Both the position numbers and the translations under genes were made by a program. Under the pieces are notes generated by a model, which was not told the DNA's origin, did not search any database, and was given only the letters and a program-made list of their open reading frames with translations. Shown piece by piece: positions 17,097-25,928 of a DNA stretch of 57,525 bases; within the stretch, counting starts at the first letter, position 1, and every line of letters starts with the position of its first letter. The DNA is taken from contig NZ_SNZH01000026.1 of NCBI RefSeq assembly GCF_004363655.1, forward strand, positions 1 through 57,525. Direction: 5' to 3'. This stretch comes from Tahibacter aquaticus. GTDB taxonomy: Bacteria; Pseudomonadota; Gammaproteobacteria; Xanthomonadales; Rhodanobacteraceae.

Positions 17097-17231
17097 AAGT
17101 AGGGAAACCCGCTTTTTGCGGCAGTGTGGTAACGCCGCACTGGTCGCGCAAGTACCCGTGGGCATACCGCCCGGGCGCCGACCGGCTGCCGATGCCAGTC
17201 GCATGCCATGGAAAGCGCAGGATTACCGAGA

Positions 17232-17274
17232 TCAGGACACCCGCAACGCCGATTCAACCAACGGGGTGTCCTGA
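17232..17274. repeat. Inverted repeat of the GGACACCC family
   Basis: TCAGGACACCC (17232-17242) pairs perfectly with GGGTGTCCTGA (17264-17274) across 21 nt. A further GGTGTCCCGATTTCC lies near 17307. This shows that the single arms at 12660 and 14356 belong to a palindromic REP-like unit. Confidence 0.7.
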
Positions 17275-17329
17275 GTTTCCCGGCACCCAGTGGTACAACG
17301 CCATGGGTGTCCCGATTTCCCCCCTCCCG

Positions 17330-17363
17330 AAAAAAACGAAGCTCGCGCATGACGCGAGCTTCG
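17330..17363 (-). terminator. Rho-independent terminator of the CSLREA/beta-helix gene
   Basis: On the minus strand an 11-bp perfect stem CGAAGCTCGCG (pairing with 17353-17363) around a 5-nt loop is followed by seven T residues. It begins 26 bp after the stop of the gene ending at 17389, the expected place. Confidence 0.9.
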
Positions 17364-17388
17364 CTGGGCCAGCCCGATTGAATGGCTG

Positions 17389-19638
17389 TTACAGGTCGAT
17401 GCTATTGGCAAAGATGACATCGCCGCCGATGACGGCAACGACGTTCGAGTATTCCGAGGTGTTGTTGGCGGTGCAGGCCGACAAGATGATGCCGTTGTTG
17501 CCGAGGAAACACTTCAGCTGTCCCTGCCAGCCGGAGCCGGAAGGCACATTGGTCAACGGCGTCACGTCGGTCGCGGTCATCACGACACTGCGCCCGGCAG
17601 AGACGGGCGGCAAGTTGACAGTGCAACGACCCGCAGAACACAAGCCGCTGTTGGCAGGCTTGCCGGTCGCGTCGGTGGTGATCGTCTGCTCACCCAGGAA
17701 CACCATCGAGGTTGCCGCGGTGGTCGCGGCGGCATTGATCGAATAGAACTCCATGCGGAAGGTCGCCGGGCCATGGCTGGCCAGTATCCAGCGCAACGTG
17801 GTGTTCGCCGTGACGTTGGCGGGCCCTGCGGCACCGACACACAGTCCGCTGACGTCGGTGCCCGTGCAGATCCGCGGCGTGTTCTGATCGCGATTGGCGT
17901 AATTGGCGGGGAATTCGCTGTGGTCTGCGTCGGTGGCATTGGCGTTGTGCTCAAGATCGATATCCACACCGGCCAGCGTTCTGGCATTGCCGTAGACGCG
18001 GTTACGCTGGAACAGATTGGCCCAGCCGCTGGTGTCGCCGCCACCGTTGTAAAGCTTGATGCCATTGCGCTTGTTCGCCACGATAACGTTGCGGTCGGCG
18101 GAATTGGCACTACCCACCGCTGTCGAGGCGGCAGTTTCGATATGGATGCCATCCACGCCATTGCCCAGGGTCGTGACGTTGGCGAATTTCGGGCTGATGC
18201 CGACAAAGTTTTTCAGGATGCTGGTGCTGTTGGTACTGCTGCCACGAATGGTGATGCCGTGGCGTGCGTTTGCCGCGACGGTGTTTCCCGTGATGGAGTT
18301 ACCCGTGGTGGTGACGATGATGCCGTCGCCTTTGTTGCCGAAGGCGGCGGAGTTGATCGCGGTGCCGGTGGGGAACTCGGCCAATCCGATCGTGTTGTAG
18401 ATCACTTTCACGCCATTGCTCGCGCCCGTGATCATCACGCCGCCATAGTCGGCGCCCACATCCGGGAAGGCGTTGTTGTTCGCGCCCTTGTTGTCGGAAA
18501 TCAGATTGGCTGGGCCGATCACGAGGGACGTAGAACTCGGATTGAAGCTCGCCGCCGACGTATCGGGCTTTGAATCGACATAGATGCCGCTCAAGGTGTT
18601 GCCGATATGCACCGCCTGATTGGCGGCGCTCAGGCCGATCCGGTTGCCCATAATGAAGTTCGGCAGGAACACGGAACCGGCGACGGCGTTGATGCCGTTG
18701 CCGTTATTGCCGCTGATGACGTTGCCCGGACCAATCATGTTGCCAAAGGTGGAACCGACCAGATTGACGCCGTTGCCGCCATTCGCAATCGCGATGTTGC
18801 CGGTCAGGTCGGTGCCGATCATGTTGCCGCTGATGAATACCCCGGCGAGGTTCTGACTGAAAACCTCGATACCATCGCCGCCGTTGCCGGAGATGACGTT
18901 GCCGCTGATCTGCACGGGCTGCAGCGAGGCAAGGGTCGTGGCCAGCTGGCTCTGGAACGCGTTGATGGTGGACGCATCCACCGGCTGCACCGGAAATTGC
19001 GCGTACAGGTTGGACAGAAACCCGGTGCTGGTATCGGGGTAGACCCGCGACGACGAGACCGAGATTCCATCGCCCGAATTGGGCAGCGCGACCGCACCGG
19101 TAACGTTCACGCCGATGTAGTTGCCAGTGAACGTATAGTCGTGGCCGTTGGCGCTGATGCCATTGCCATTGCAGTTGCCGATCACCAGATTGAAGATCTT
19201 CGAACCGGTGGCGCCATCGGCATGACCCAGCGCGGCGGTGCCCGAATCGGTGAGATCCAGGCAACTACGACCATTGCCGTTGATCGTCACCTTGTTGCCA
19301 TTGATGGTGTACGGCGCGCGCAACTGCGGCAGCCCGCCATTGATCACGGTGATCGAGGTGACGCCAACAAAGTTGATGGTGTGCGAACCAGAGCGCGTAT
19401 TGCCGAACATGATCGCGGCGCGCAGCGAGCATTTCGTGGTGTCGCCTTGGGTGGCGCACTTGGTGGTGGTGGCGGGATCCTGCACGGCATCGTTGGACAC
19501 GTTCACGTTGTAGATTTCGGCGCCGGCTTGCACGCTCAGCCCTGCCAGCATCGCGCCCGCCAGCCACAGCGCGCCCAGGCGCCGCGCGCCGGAGGAAAAT
19601 CTCTTGCCGCGCACGTGCGCGGATTGCATCGTGTACAT
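17389..19638 (-). CDS. Secreted CSLREA-type beta-helix protein with degenerate IFxxGF tail
   Basis: A 749-aa protein. Start MYTMQSAHVRGK with GGGTGG upstream; the signal peptide runs to about SVQAGA. It opens with VNVSNDAV ... KCSLRAAIMFGN, the CSLREA motif found on many bacterial surface proteins. About 20 beta-helix turns follow, such as GNGGDGIEVFSQNLAGVFISG and GNGGNGVNLVGST. A C-terminal beta domain of about 150 residues follows the helix. It ends GDVIFANSIDL, a variant of the tail shared with other secreted proteins here. A strong terminator follows. Surface exposure is likely; ligand or enzymatic activity is unknown. Confidence 0.82.
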   Translation of the reverse strand: MYTMQSAHVRGKRFSSGARRLGALWLAGAMLAGLSVQAGAEIYNVNVSNDAVQDPATTTKCATQGDTTKCSLRAAIMFGNTRSGSHTINFVGVTSITVINGGLPQLRAPYTINGNKVTINGNGRSCLDLTDSGTAALGHADGATGSKIFNLVIGNCNGNGISANGHDYTFTGNYIGVNVTGAVALPNSGDGISVSSSRVYPDTSTGFLSNLYAQFPVQPVDASTINAFQSQLATTLASLQPVQISGNVISGNGGDGIEVFSQNLAGVFISGNMIGTDLTGNIAIANGGNGVNLVGSTFGNMIGPGNVISGNNGNGINAVAGSVFLPNFIMGNRIGLSAANQAVHIGNTLSGIYVDSKPDTSAASFNPSSTSLVIGPANLISDNKGANNNAFPDVGADYGGVMITGASNGVKVIYNTIGLAEFPTGTAINSAAFGNKGDGIIVTTTGNSITGNTVAANARHGITIRGSSTNSTSILKNFVGISPKFANVTTLGNGVDGIHIETAASTAVGSANSADRNVIVANKRNGIKLYNGGGDTSGWANLFQRNRVYGNARTLAGVDIDLEHNANATDADHSEFPANYANRDQNTPRICTGTDVSGLCVGAAGPANVTANTTLRWILASHGPATFRMEFYSINAAATTAATSMVFLGEQTITTDATGKPANSGLCSAGRCTVNLPPVSAGRSVVMTATDVTPLTNVPSGSGWQGQLKCFLGNNGIILSACTANNTSEYSNVVAVIGGDVIFANSIDL

Positions 19639-20126
19639 GGTCCCACCCATTAGTTGACGTAAACGGAGTTGACTGGCCGACGTCTGCGTTATCAGCCGGA
19701 TGCCGTACATAACGCCCAACGGAAAGAAACCGAACATCTGGCGATGGCAACGGGGCCTGGTGCGAATGGCACTGAGTTGACGCCAAGCCCCTGATCAAAA
19801 AAGTAAAGCCGGCTCGCAGTGGCAGGGTGGAGTTACCCGACGACAGCCGCAGCAAAGGAGCCGGCTTCATGCAGCCTGTACGCAGCACGCTGCGCCGAAT
19901 TTTCACCGCGCGGCTCGTGACCGGAAAACTCTCGGCACATTCCCGACCGAGCCGGAGGGGCCCTCGCCCCGGCAAGCCCGGGCTGATCGCCCGAGGGCTG
20001 TCCCGAATCTACGCCGCCTCGCACGCACGAGAGGGAAATGTTGCTATTGTCGCAGGGTACACAATACTGCTGCGGCAACGCACCCACGAATCAGGGGCAA
20101 CATTGGCGTAATAAAGGACACAACCC
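19639..20126. other. Intergenic region with a 10-bp inverted repeat
   Basis: Divergent upstream region between the CSLREA gene and the gene at 20127. AAGCCGGCTC (19806-19815) pairs with GAGCCGGCTT (19858-19867); on the minus strand it is followed by TTTACTTTTTT, so it could end a short minus-strand transcript. No gene is supported. Confidence 0.4.
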
Positions 20127-20852
20127 ATGACACGCATCCTCTTGCTCGTTGTACTCGCGCTCGGCTGCAACACGGCCGCGATGGCGCAGCTGTGTCAGCT
20201 GCAATTGGTCGGCCCAATGTGCAGGCCCTGCGGTGGCTCGGGACAGGCCCACGTCAGATCCGGCGGACTCTGCACGGCCTGCACGTCGAACTGCCCACCC
20301 ATCGTGCCGATTGCGCCGGATGGCCATGCGTCATCGCAGGCCAGTCCGCTCGAACGCACTTGCACACCCATCGTCGACCACGACGCGGCGCGACGCGCAC
20401 AGTTCTACAAACTCAACGCATCGGCCGACGAACTGTCGCGCCTGGCGGCGGTGTCCCCTTCTGCTGCGCTGGCACTGAACGCGTTCGCTCGCTTTGGCGA
20501 GGTTATTCCGGCAGTCGATATGCGCTCCGGCAGCCTGTTCGCACCCGGCATACCGACCGGTGACGAGGCCAACGCAATCATCGCGCGCAGTTCGGACGAA
20601 GACGCGGAGCTGGCGGCTTCCGCGAAAGGGCTGGCACTGAAGGTGGAATACGCGACGCAAGTCGTTGCGGATGGCAGGGCCATTCTGACGATCACGCCCT
20701 GGGCAATCGACGCGGCGGGCCGATCAGAGCACCGGGCGGACGCAGCTGTCGCCGTCGACCTCGCGCTGCTGGACGGCAGAACCGCCGTCGTCGATGCCGT
20801 AGGTCGCGAAGCACCGGTTTATCGCATGACCGGCTACCGGATCCTCGACTGA
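20127..20852 (+). CDS. Secreted protein with cysteine-rich N-terminus, family unknown
   Basis: A 241-aa protein with signal peptide MTRILLLVVLALGCNTAAMA. AAAGGA lies about 10 nt before the ATG. The first 60 mature residues contain eight cysteines (CQLQLVGPMCRPCGG, LCTACTSNC, RTC), suggesting a small disulfide-bonded or metal-binding domain. The rest is an alpha/beta domain with no recognised motif. It lacks the IFxxGF tail. A GC-rich hairpin follows the stop. Function unknown. Confidence 0.7.
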   Translation: MTRILLLVVLALGCNTAAMAQLCQLQLVGPMCRPCGGSGQAHVRSGGLCTACTSNCPPIVPIAPDGHASSQASPLERTCTPIVDHDAARRAQFYKLNASADELSRLAAVSPSAALALNAFARFGEVIPAVDMRSGSLFAPGIPTGDEANAIIARSSDEDAELAASAKGLALKVEYATQVVADGRAILTITPWAIDAAGRSEHRADAAVAVDLALLDGRTAVVDAVGREAPVYRMTGYRILD

Positions 20853-20861
20853 GGGCCGCTT

Positions 20862-20889
20862 CCGGTGACGCCGCTTACGGCGTCACCGG
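20862..20889 (+). terminator. GC-rich hairpin after the Cys-rich protein gene
   Basis: CCGGTGACGCC (20862-20872) and GGCGTCACCGG (20879-20889) form an 11-bp perfect stem with a 6-nt loop, 10 nt after the stop. There is no T-run, so it may be a weak terminator or an mRNA 3'-end structure. The remaining sequence to 21156 has no gene. Confidence 0.5.
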
Positions 20890-21156
20890 ACATTGCCCAG
20901 GCCTGCAACGAGCCACCGTCCCGCCGCGCCGGCCGAGGCCAGCGGACAGCGCCGCACTCGACGCTTAGGCCGCACACCGACGGCGCTGCCACCGCCAGTG
21001 GACCCGTCACCGCGCTGGCCGTGACCGCAGCGGCGTTTCCCTGCTACAAATGCGCATCGCTCACGCCTGTTGTGCGTGACCACCCCGCACGCTCCCTACG
21101 GGAATGCGAGCGAGCCGGCACAGAAACACCCAAGCAATGACAGGAGGCGACACCGC

Positions 21157-21549
21157 ATGACCCCTGACCCGATTGCCCGCTGGCATCGCATTGTCAACGA
21201 GCGCGATGTCGCCGGACTCGATGCGTTGCTGGCCGACGACGCAGTATTCCATTCGCCGGTGGTGTACACGCCGCAGGTCGGCAAGCCGGTCACCCGGGCC
21301 TACCTCGCCGCTGCGCTCGCCGTGTTCGGCAACGACACGTTTCGCTATCGGCGCGAACTGCACGGCGACCACGACGCCGTGCTGGAGTTCGAACTCGAAC
21401 TCGACGGCATCGTCATCAATGGCGTTGACATGATCCGCTGGAATGCCGAGGGGCGCATCACGGAGTTCAAGGTGATGCTGCGCCCGCTCAAGGCCGTCAC
21501 GCTGATTCACGAGAAAATGGCGGCCATGCTGCAGGCGACACGGCGTTGA
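21157..21549 (+). CDS. SnoaL/NTF2-like domain protein
   Basis: A 130-aa single-domain protein. AGGAGG about 9 nt before the ATG fixes the start. The pattern WHRIVNERDVAGLDALLADDAVFHSPVV, then a strand-rich half with ELELDGIVINGVDMIRWNAEGRI and FKVMLRPLKA, is typical of NTF2-like SnoaL proteins. These form a cone with a pocket and may be enzymes or ligand binders. It lies 158 bp before a secreted protein gene on the same strand. The substrate is unknown. Confidence 0.8.
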   Translation: MTPDPIARWHRIVNERDVAGLDALLADDAVFHSPVVYTPQVGKPVTRAYLAAALAVFGNDTFRYRRELHGDHDAVLEFELELDGIVINGVDMIRWNAEGRITEFKVMLRPLKAVTLIHEKMAAMLQATRR

Positions 21550-21707
21550 AGCGTTGCGCAGGAAACGTCGCGCCTGACCCGCCTGCCTCGTCTCGACACG
21601 CCCCACCTAGCCCAGAACCCGCCCGCGATTCCAGAAACCGACTGCCTGGCTGCGACCGCAAGACGCCGCACAGCATCCTGACTGGAAACCTCGCGAGTAT
21701 CGTGCTT

Positions 21708-22907
21708 ATGAGCTGTCGTTTTCTGCCTGGAATCCTGCTGTCCCTGCTGCTGTTGCCCAGCGCTGCCGTCGCGTCGGACACGACAGCAGCAGCGACGACG
21801 CGCGTGATCGTGCTCGGCGTCGATCACTCGACGCAGCTGGTCGCGCGCGGCGACCAGCCCGCCGCGCTGGAAGCCTTTCTCGATCGCGCCAAGCCCGACG
21901 CGATCTGCGTGGAGCGCACGCCGGAGGCGTTTGCGCGCAACGACTTCTACGAATTCACTTACGAAGTGCAGAGTGTCGTGCTGCCCTATGCGCGGCGCAC
22001 CGGTATCGAACTGTGCCCGGTCGACTGGGAACCGCCCCGCGACGATCAGTTGCTGGGCTTCGGTATCGATCTGGAGGCGATACCGGAAGCGCGTCCGGCG
22101 CAGGGGTTCCACCAGTTCCTGTCGTTTCCGCAGAGCGCGACGCTGCAACGCGGCCTGCTGCACGCGGAGAATCCCGACAACGTCGCCAAGGTGACGCAAT
22201 GGGCGGCGCAGCCTGCCGCAAAATCGGCCGACGATCTGCCGCGACGCCTCTATCTCTACCGGACTTTCATGCAGGCCAAGCGCCTGGTGCAGGCGGCCAA
22301 GGCGCGCCCCGGCGGCACGGTCGTACTCGTCGTCGGCGAATTCCACAAACGCGATATCGAGGCGATTCTCGCCAGCGACCCGGCGATCGTGCTTGTACCG
22401 CCCTCTGCCATCGGCGAACCCAGCGCGGATGAGGTGCGCAGGCATCAGCGGCGCGAATACCGGCTCGCCGTCGCCACGTTCAACCTGCTCGGCGTGCAGG
22501 CAAAAACCGGCACTGTGGATTTCGCCTGGCTGCGCGAAGAGATCACGCAGCTGCAAAAGGAAAACGACACGCCGGAAGTGCAGCTGCTGGCAACCCGCCT
22601 CGATCTCCTCGAAGGCCGCATCGATGCGCGGCAGGCCATTGCGCGCTACGAGCGCATCGCTCGCGTGGACGGCGACCCGCCATTCACCTGGAACGGCGTC
22701 AAGGACCGCGCGCGCGTCGACTCGTATTTCGATCCCTTCGGCAATCTCGACGTGCGCCGGCGCGCACTGGTCGAGTCGGCGCGCGAATGGTACCGCTCGG
22801 GCAAACCCGCCAAGGGCGATGCGCTGCTGGCGCCCGTCGTCGACGGCCTGACGGCGCGCCAGCGCGCACAGGTGGAGACTTACTGGCGGCGCGAGTTCGC
22901 GACCTGA
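21708..22907 (+). CDS. Secreted protein of unknown family, weak TraB/ChaN resemblance
   Basis: A 399-aa protein. The ATG at 21708 begins MSCRFLPGILLSLLLLPSAAVA, a signal peptide; the frame is open upstream but without one. The mature part starts VIVLGVDHSTQ, followed by KPDAICVERTPEAF and later VVLVVGEFHKRDI. These resemble the strand-plus-acid motifs of TraB/ChaN-like hydrolases, but the resemblance is weak and I would not assign an activity. The C-terminal 150 residues are helical and may form repeats. Function unknown. Confidence 0.6.
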   Translation: MSCRFLPGILLSLLLLPSAAVASDTTAAATTRVIVLGVDHSTQLVARGDQPAALEAFLDRAKPDAICVERTPEAFARNDFYEFTYEVQSVVLPYARRTGIELCPVDWEPPRDDQLLGFGIDLEAIPEARPAQGFHQFLSFPQSATLQRGLLHAENPDNVAKVTQWAAQPAAKSADDLPRRLYLYRTFMQAKRLVQAAKARPGGTVVLVVGEFHKRDIEAILASDPAIVLVPPSAIGEPSADEVRRHQRREYRLAVATFNLLGVQAKTGTVDFAWLREEITQLQKENDTPEVQLLATRLDLLEGRIDARQAIARYERIARVDGDPPFTWNGVKDRARVDSYFDPFGNLDVRRRALVESAREWYRSGKPAKGDALLAPVVDGLTARQRAQVETYWRREFAT

Positions 22908-23092
22908 TGCAGCAAAAGCCACGTGTCATTGCCGGCTGCACCGCCCGGTCGCACAGGCACGCGCCCTCGGCAGCGACATCACAGCGCGAAAGACCAACTT
23001 CTCCTCAATTCCTCCACGCCGCGTGCAATCTGGCACGTCATCCTGCGTGCATGCCACCAGGCAATGCCGCGCAGTAGCGCGAGGAGAAGCAC

Positions 23093-23479
23093 ATGCAGCA
23101 CCGCCATCTGGTTTTCATGCTGATGAATGCGATAGCCCTATCGAACGCGATGGGCCAGGAAGCGGAACGCGGCGGACGGCGGCCGCCCCCGCCCGCGGAA
23201 ATGGCACGCCAGCTTGGCCTCGATGCCGCGCAGGCGGCGCAGTTCGTGCAGATCATGGAAGATCAACGCGAAAAACACCGTGCGCTGCGGGCACAGGCCG
23301 ATGCCGACCATGCCGTGATGCGGCAGACCATGGACGCATTGCACGAGGAGACCCGCGCGCGCCTGCGCAGCGTGTTGAATGCCGACCAGCTGGCACGGTT
23401 CGAGCAGTTGCGGCCCGCACCACCGGGACCGCCGCCGCACGAACGCGAACGCCACGGCGCGTCACCGGACCAGCGCTGA
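23093..23479 (+). CDS. CpxP/Spy-like periplasmic protein
   Basis: A 128-aa protein with signal peptide MQHRHLVFMLMNAIALSNAMG, a GAGGAG ribosome site, then a proline run (RRPPPPAEMAR). A helical core with AAQAAQFVQIMEDQREKH and LRSVLNADQLARFEQL follows, the LTxxQ-like pattern of CpxP/Spy/heavy-metal-resistance chaperones. The C-terminal segment is again proline-rich. It converges with a BaeSR-like pair. CpxP-type proteins usually dampen the neighbouring sensor kinase, so a link with the kinase at 24236-25765 is likely but inferred. Confidence 0.7.
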   Translation: MQHRHLVFMLMNAIALSNAMGQEAERGGRRPPPPAEMARQLGLDAAQAAQFVQIMEDQREKHRALRAQADADHAVMRQTMDALHEETRARLRSVLNADQLARFEQLRPAPPGPPPHERERHGASPDQR

Positions 23480-23555
23480 AACCGCGCTGGCCATTCCACC
23501 ACCGCGTCCACGCCGCCGCCCTGGGCGACGCAGATCGCGCAACCGTGGCGCAAGG

Positions 23556-24239
23556 TCAGGCCGTTTCGTCGAATTTGTATCCGATGCCATAAATCGACTG
23601 GATCGGATCATAGCCACCGGCGGCGTCGGCAATCTTGCGGCGCAGGTTCTTCACGTGGCTGTCGATGGTGCGGTCGCTGACCACGCGATGGTCGATATAG
23701 ATCGCATCCAGCAACTGGTTGCGCGAGTGCACGCGGCCGGGATGCGCGATCAGCACCTGCAGCAGGCGGAACTCCACCGGCGTCAGCGGCAGCCGCGCGC
23801 CGCGCACGCGCGCCTCGAAGCGCTCGGGCTGCAGTTCGATTTCAGGCTTGGGCGCAACGCCGCCTTGCCACAGGTGTGCACGCCGCAGCTGCGCGCGGAC
23901 ACGGGCAACGACTTCGCGCGGGCTGAACGGCTTGCACACGTAGTCGTCGGCGCCGAGCTCCAGCCCCAGCAGGCGGTCGATCTCTTCGATCCGCGCCGTC
24001 AGCATGATCACCGGAATGGTCGAGAACGCGCGCAGTTCGCGGCAGACGCTGAATCCGTCGAGGCCGGGTAGCATCAGATCGAGCACCACCAGGTCGGGCG
24101 TGTTCTGCCGAATCCACGCGATCGCGGCATCGCCGCGCTCCAGGTGATCGACGCTGAATCCGTCGGCGACCAGATAGTCGCGCAGCAGCGCCGCGAGCTT
24201 GGGTTCGTCCTCGACGATCAGGATGCGCGCGCTGCTCAT
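23556..24239 (-). CDS. OmpR/PhoB-family response regulator (BaeR-like)
   Basis: A 227-aa two-domain regulator. The receiver domain has the acidic pair E10-D11, phosphorylation site D54 in VVLDLMLPG, and the conserved T and K (MLTAR, CKPFSPRE). The winged-helix domain includes LTPVEFRLLQVL, RVVSDRTIDSHVKNLRRKI and the terminal SIYGIGYKF. Its ATG overlaps the stop of the sensor kinase (ATGA at 24236-24239), so the two are translated from one message, kinase first. It probably controls envelope-stress genes, including the convergent CpxP-like gene, by analogy with Bae/Cpx. Confidence 0.88.
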   Translation of the reverse strand: MSSARILIVEDEPKLAALLRDYLVADGFSVDHLERGDAAIAWIRQNTPDLVVLDLMLPGLDGFSVCRELRAFSTIPVIMLTARIEEIDRLLGLELGADDYVCKPFSPREVVARVRAQLRRAHLWQGGVAPKPEIELQPERFEARVRGARLPLTPVEFRLLQVLIAHPGRVHSRNQLLDAIYIDHRVVSDRTIDSHVKNLRRKIADAAGGYDPIQSIYGIGYKFDETA

Positions 24240-25765
24240 GCACAGGCCCTGCCGCTGGGTAGTTCCACGCTGATGCGCAATCCGCCCAGCGGCGACGGCG
24301 CGGCAACGATGCTGCCCGCATGCGCCGCTACGATACTTTTACAGATTGCCAGGCCCAGCCCGGCGCCGCCGCTGCTGCGGCTACGCGAGGTATCGCTGCG
24401 GAACAGCCGCTCGAACAGGTGCGGCAGATCGGCCTCGGCGACGCCCGGCGGCGTGTCGTCGACATGGATCAGCCAGGATGCCCGCAGGCGCTGGGCCTGC
24501 ACGCGCACGCAGCCACCCGCATCGCTGTAGCGCGCGGCGTTGGCGAGCAGGTTGTCCCAGAGCTGCGACAGCCGCTGCGCGTCGCCTTCGATCGGCATCG
24601 CCTCGTCCGGCAGGTGCAGTTGCAGGTCCAGGCCGCGTTCGCGCAACAGCGCGGCATGGCCCGCCGCCGCGTCACGCAGCAGTTCGCCGAGGTCGAGCGG
24701 CTCAAGCCGATACGCCAGCGCGCCGACATCGGCCAGCGCCAGTTGATACAGGTCGTCGATCAGCGCGCCGAGGCGCTCGGTCTCCACGCGCAAGGAGGCA
24801 ATCGCCGCCGGCGTATACGGGCGTATGCCGTCTTCCAGCGCGTGGATCTCGCCACGCAATATGGCCAGCGGCGTGCGCAGTTCGTGCGAGATATCGGCAA
24901 TCCATTGCCGGCGTGCCTGACTCGCCTGGTCCAGTGCCAGCGCCAGGCGATTGAAATCGTGCGCGAGTGCGCCGATCTCGCCGTCGCCGGCCGCCACGCG
25001 CGCCGTGAAGTCGCCGGCGGCGAGTCGCCGCGCACCGTCGGTTACGTGCTGCAACGGGCGCAGCAGGCGTGCGCCGAGCGCGACCGACGCCAGCAGCGCG
25101 AGCACCAGCGCCACGCCGCCGGCAGCGGCGGCAATGCCGGTCTGGTGCCGCACGAAGGCGACATCCTCCTCGCCGCGCAGGCGCGGCAGCGGCGTCAGCT
25201 TGAGATGGCCGACGACACGTCCGTCGACATCGATCGGCACGTCGAAATCGGCGTGTTCGAGCACGCCGCCACCGCCCACGTGCGCGCCCTGGAGATCGAG
25301 CAGGATCAGGCGCGCCGGCAGATCCATGCCACCCGGGCGACGCGGTGGCGGGCGCTCCGCGGGCGGCGGTGGGCGGGCCGGGCGACGCGGCGGGAAATCG
25401 TCTTGTGGCGCAAGCCGTTCCGGCGCACGCGGCGGCGGATCGTCCGCCCGTGGTGGTGGTGGTTGTTCTTCGCCGGCCGGCGGGCCATCACCGCCCGGTG
25501 CAATGCCTTCGCGTTCCAGGCCGGCGCCGACCAGCGCCAGCCAGACGCGGGGACGCTGCCGCAGCGATTCCCAGTTGCCGACATCGCGGTAGTGCCGTGC
25601 AAGTACGCCCGCGACCGCGGTCGCGCGTTGCCGGTCCAGGGCATTCAGGTAGTCGACCAGGCCGCGGCGGAACGCCTGCTGCTGCACCAGCAGCACGCCC
25701 GCCAGCGCCGCGACGACAAGAAGGGCGTTGAGCAGGAACAGTTGATGCCAGAGTCGTAGGCGCAC
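24236..25765 (-). CDS. Sensor histidine kinase (BaeS-like) with proline-rich periplasmic region
   Basis: A 509-aa membrane kinase. Membrane helix 1 spans about 9-27 and helix 2 about 209-233. HAMP follows to about 283, then HisKA with H294 in ISHELRTPLAIL. The ATPase has N, G1 and G2 boxes (LWDNLLANAARYS, GGAGLGLAICKSIV). The periplasmic part (28-208) contains an unusual segment, about 91-146, that is nearly half proline. A proline-rich run also occurs in the convergent CpxP-like protein. The gene diverges from a secreted cytochrome gene with 163 bp between starts. Confidence 0.88.
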   Translation of the reverse strand: MRLRLWHQLFLLNALLVVAALAGVLLVQQQAFRRGLVDYLNALDRQRATAVAGVLARHYRDVGNWESLRQRPRVWLALVGAGLEREGIAPGGDGPPAGEEQPPPPRADDPPPRAPERLAPQDDFPPRRPARPPPPAERPPPRRPGGMDLPARLILLDLQGAHVGGGGVLEHADFDVPIDVDGRVVGHLKLTPLPRLRGEEDVAFVRHQTGIAAAAGGVALVLALLASVALGARLLRPLQHVTDGARRLAAGDFTARVAAGDGEIGALAHDFNRLALALDQASQARRQWIADISHELRTPLAILRGEIHALEDGIRPYTPAAIASLRVETERLGALIDDLYQLALADVGALAYRLEPLDLGELLRDAAAGHAALLRERGLDLQLHLPDEAMPIEGDAQRLSQLWDNLLANAARYSDAGGCVRVQAQRLRASWLIHVDDTPPGVAEADLPHLFERLFRSDTSRSRSSGGAGLGLAICKSIVAAHAGSIVAAPSPLGGLRISVELPSGRACA

Positions 25766-25928
25766 GCCGGCACAGTAGCGGCAGATACCGCAGCGCGAAA
25801 CCCGGCCGGCCCGAATTCCGCGATTTCTTCACGATTGCGCAGGCCCCGGCAATCTCCACAGTGTCTGCGCATTCCCTTCTATTTCGCAGCCCAGTGTGCG
25901 CAGCGGACGAATCGGGCGGAGTAAAGAC

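Noticed and set aside
18607-19653. 348-codon frame antisense to the CSLREA gene
   Set aside because: Shadow of the G/N/D-rich repeats of the sense gene.
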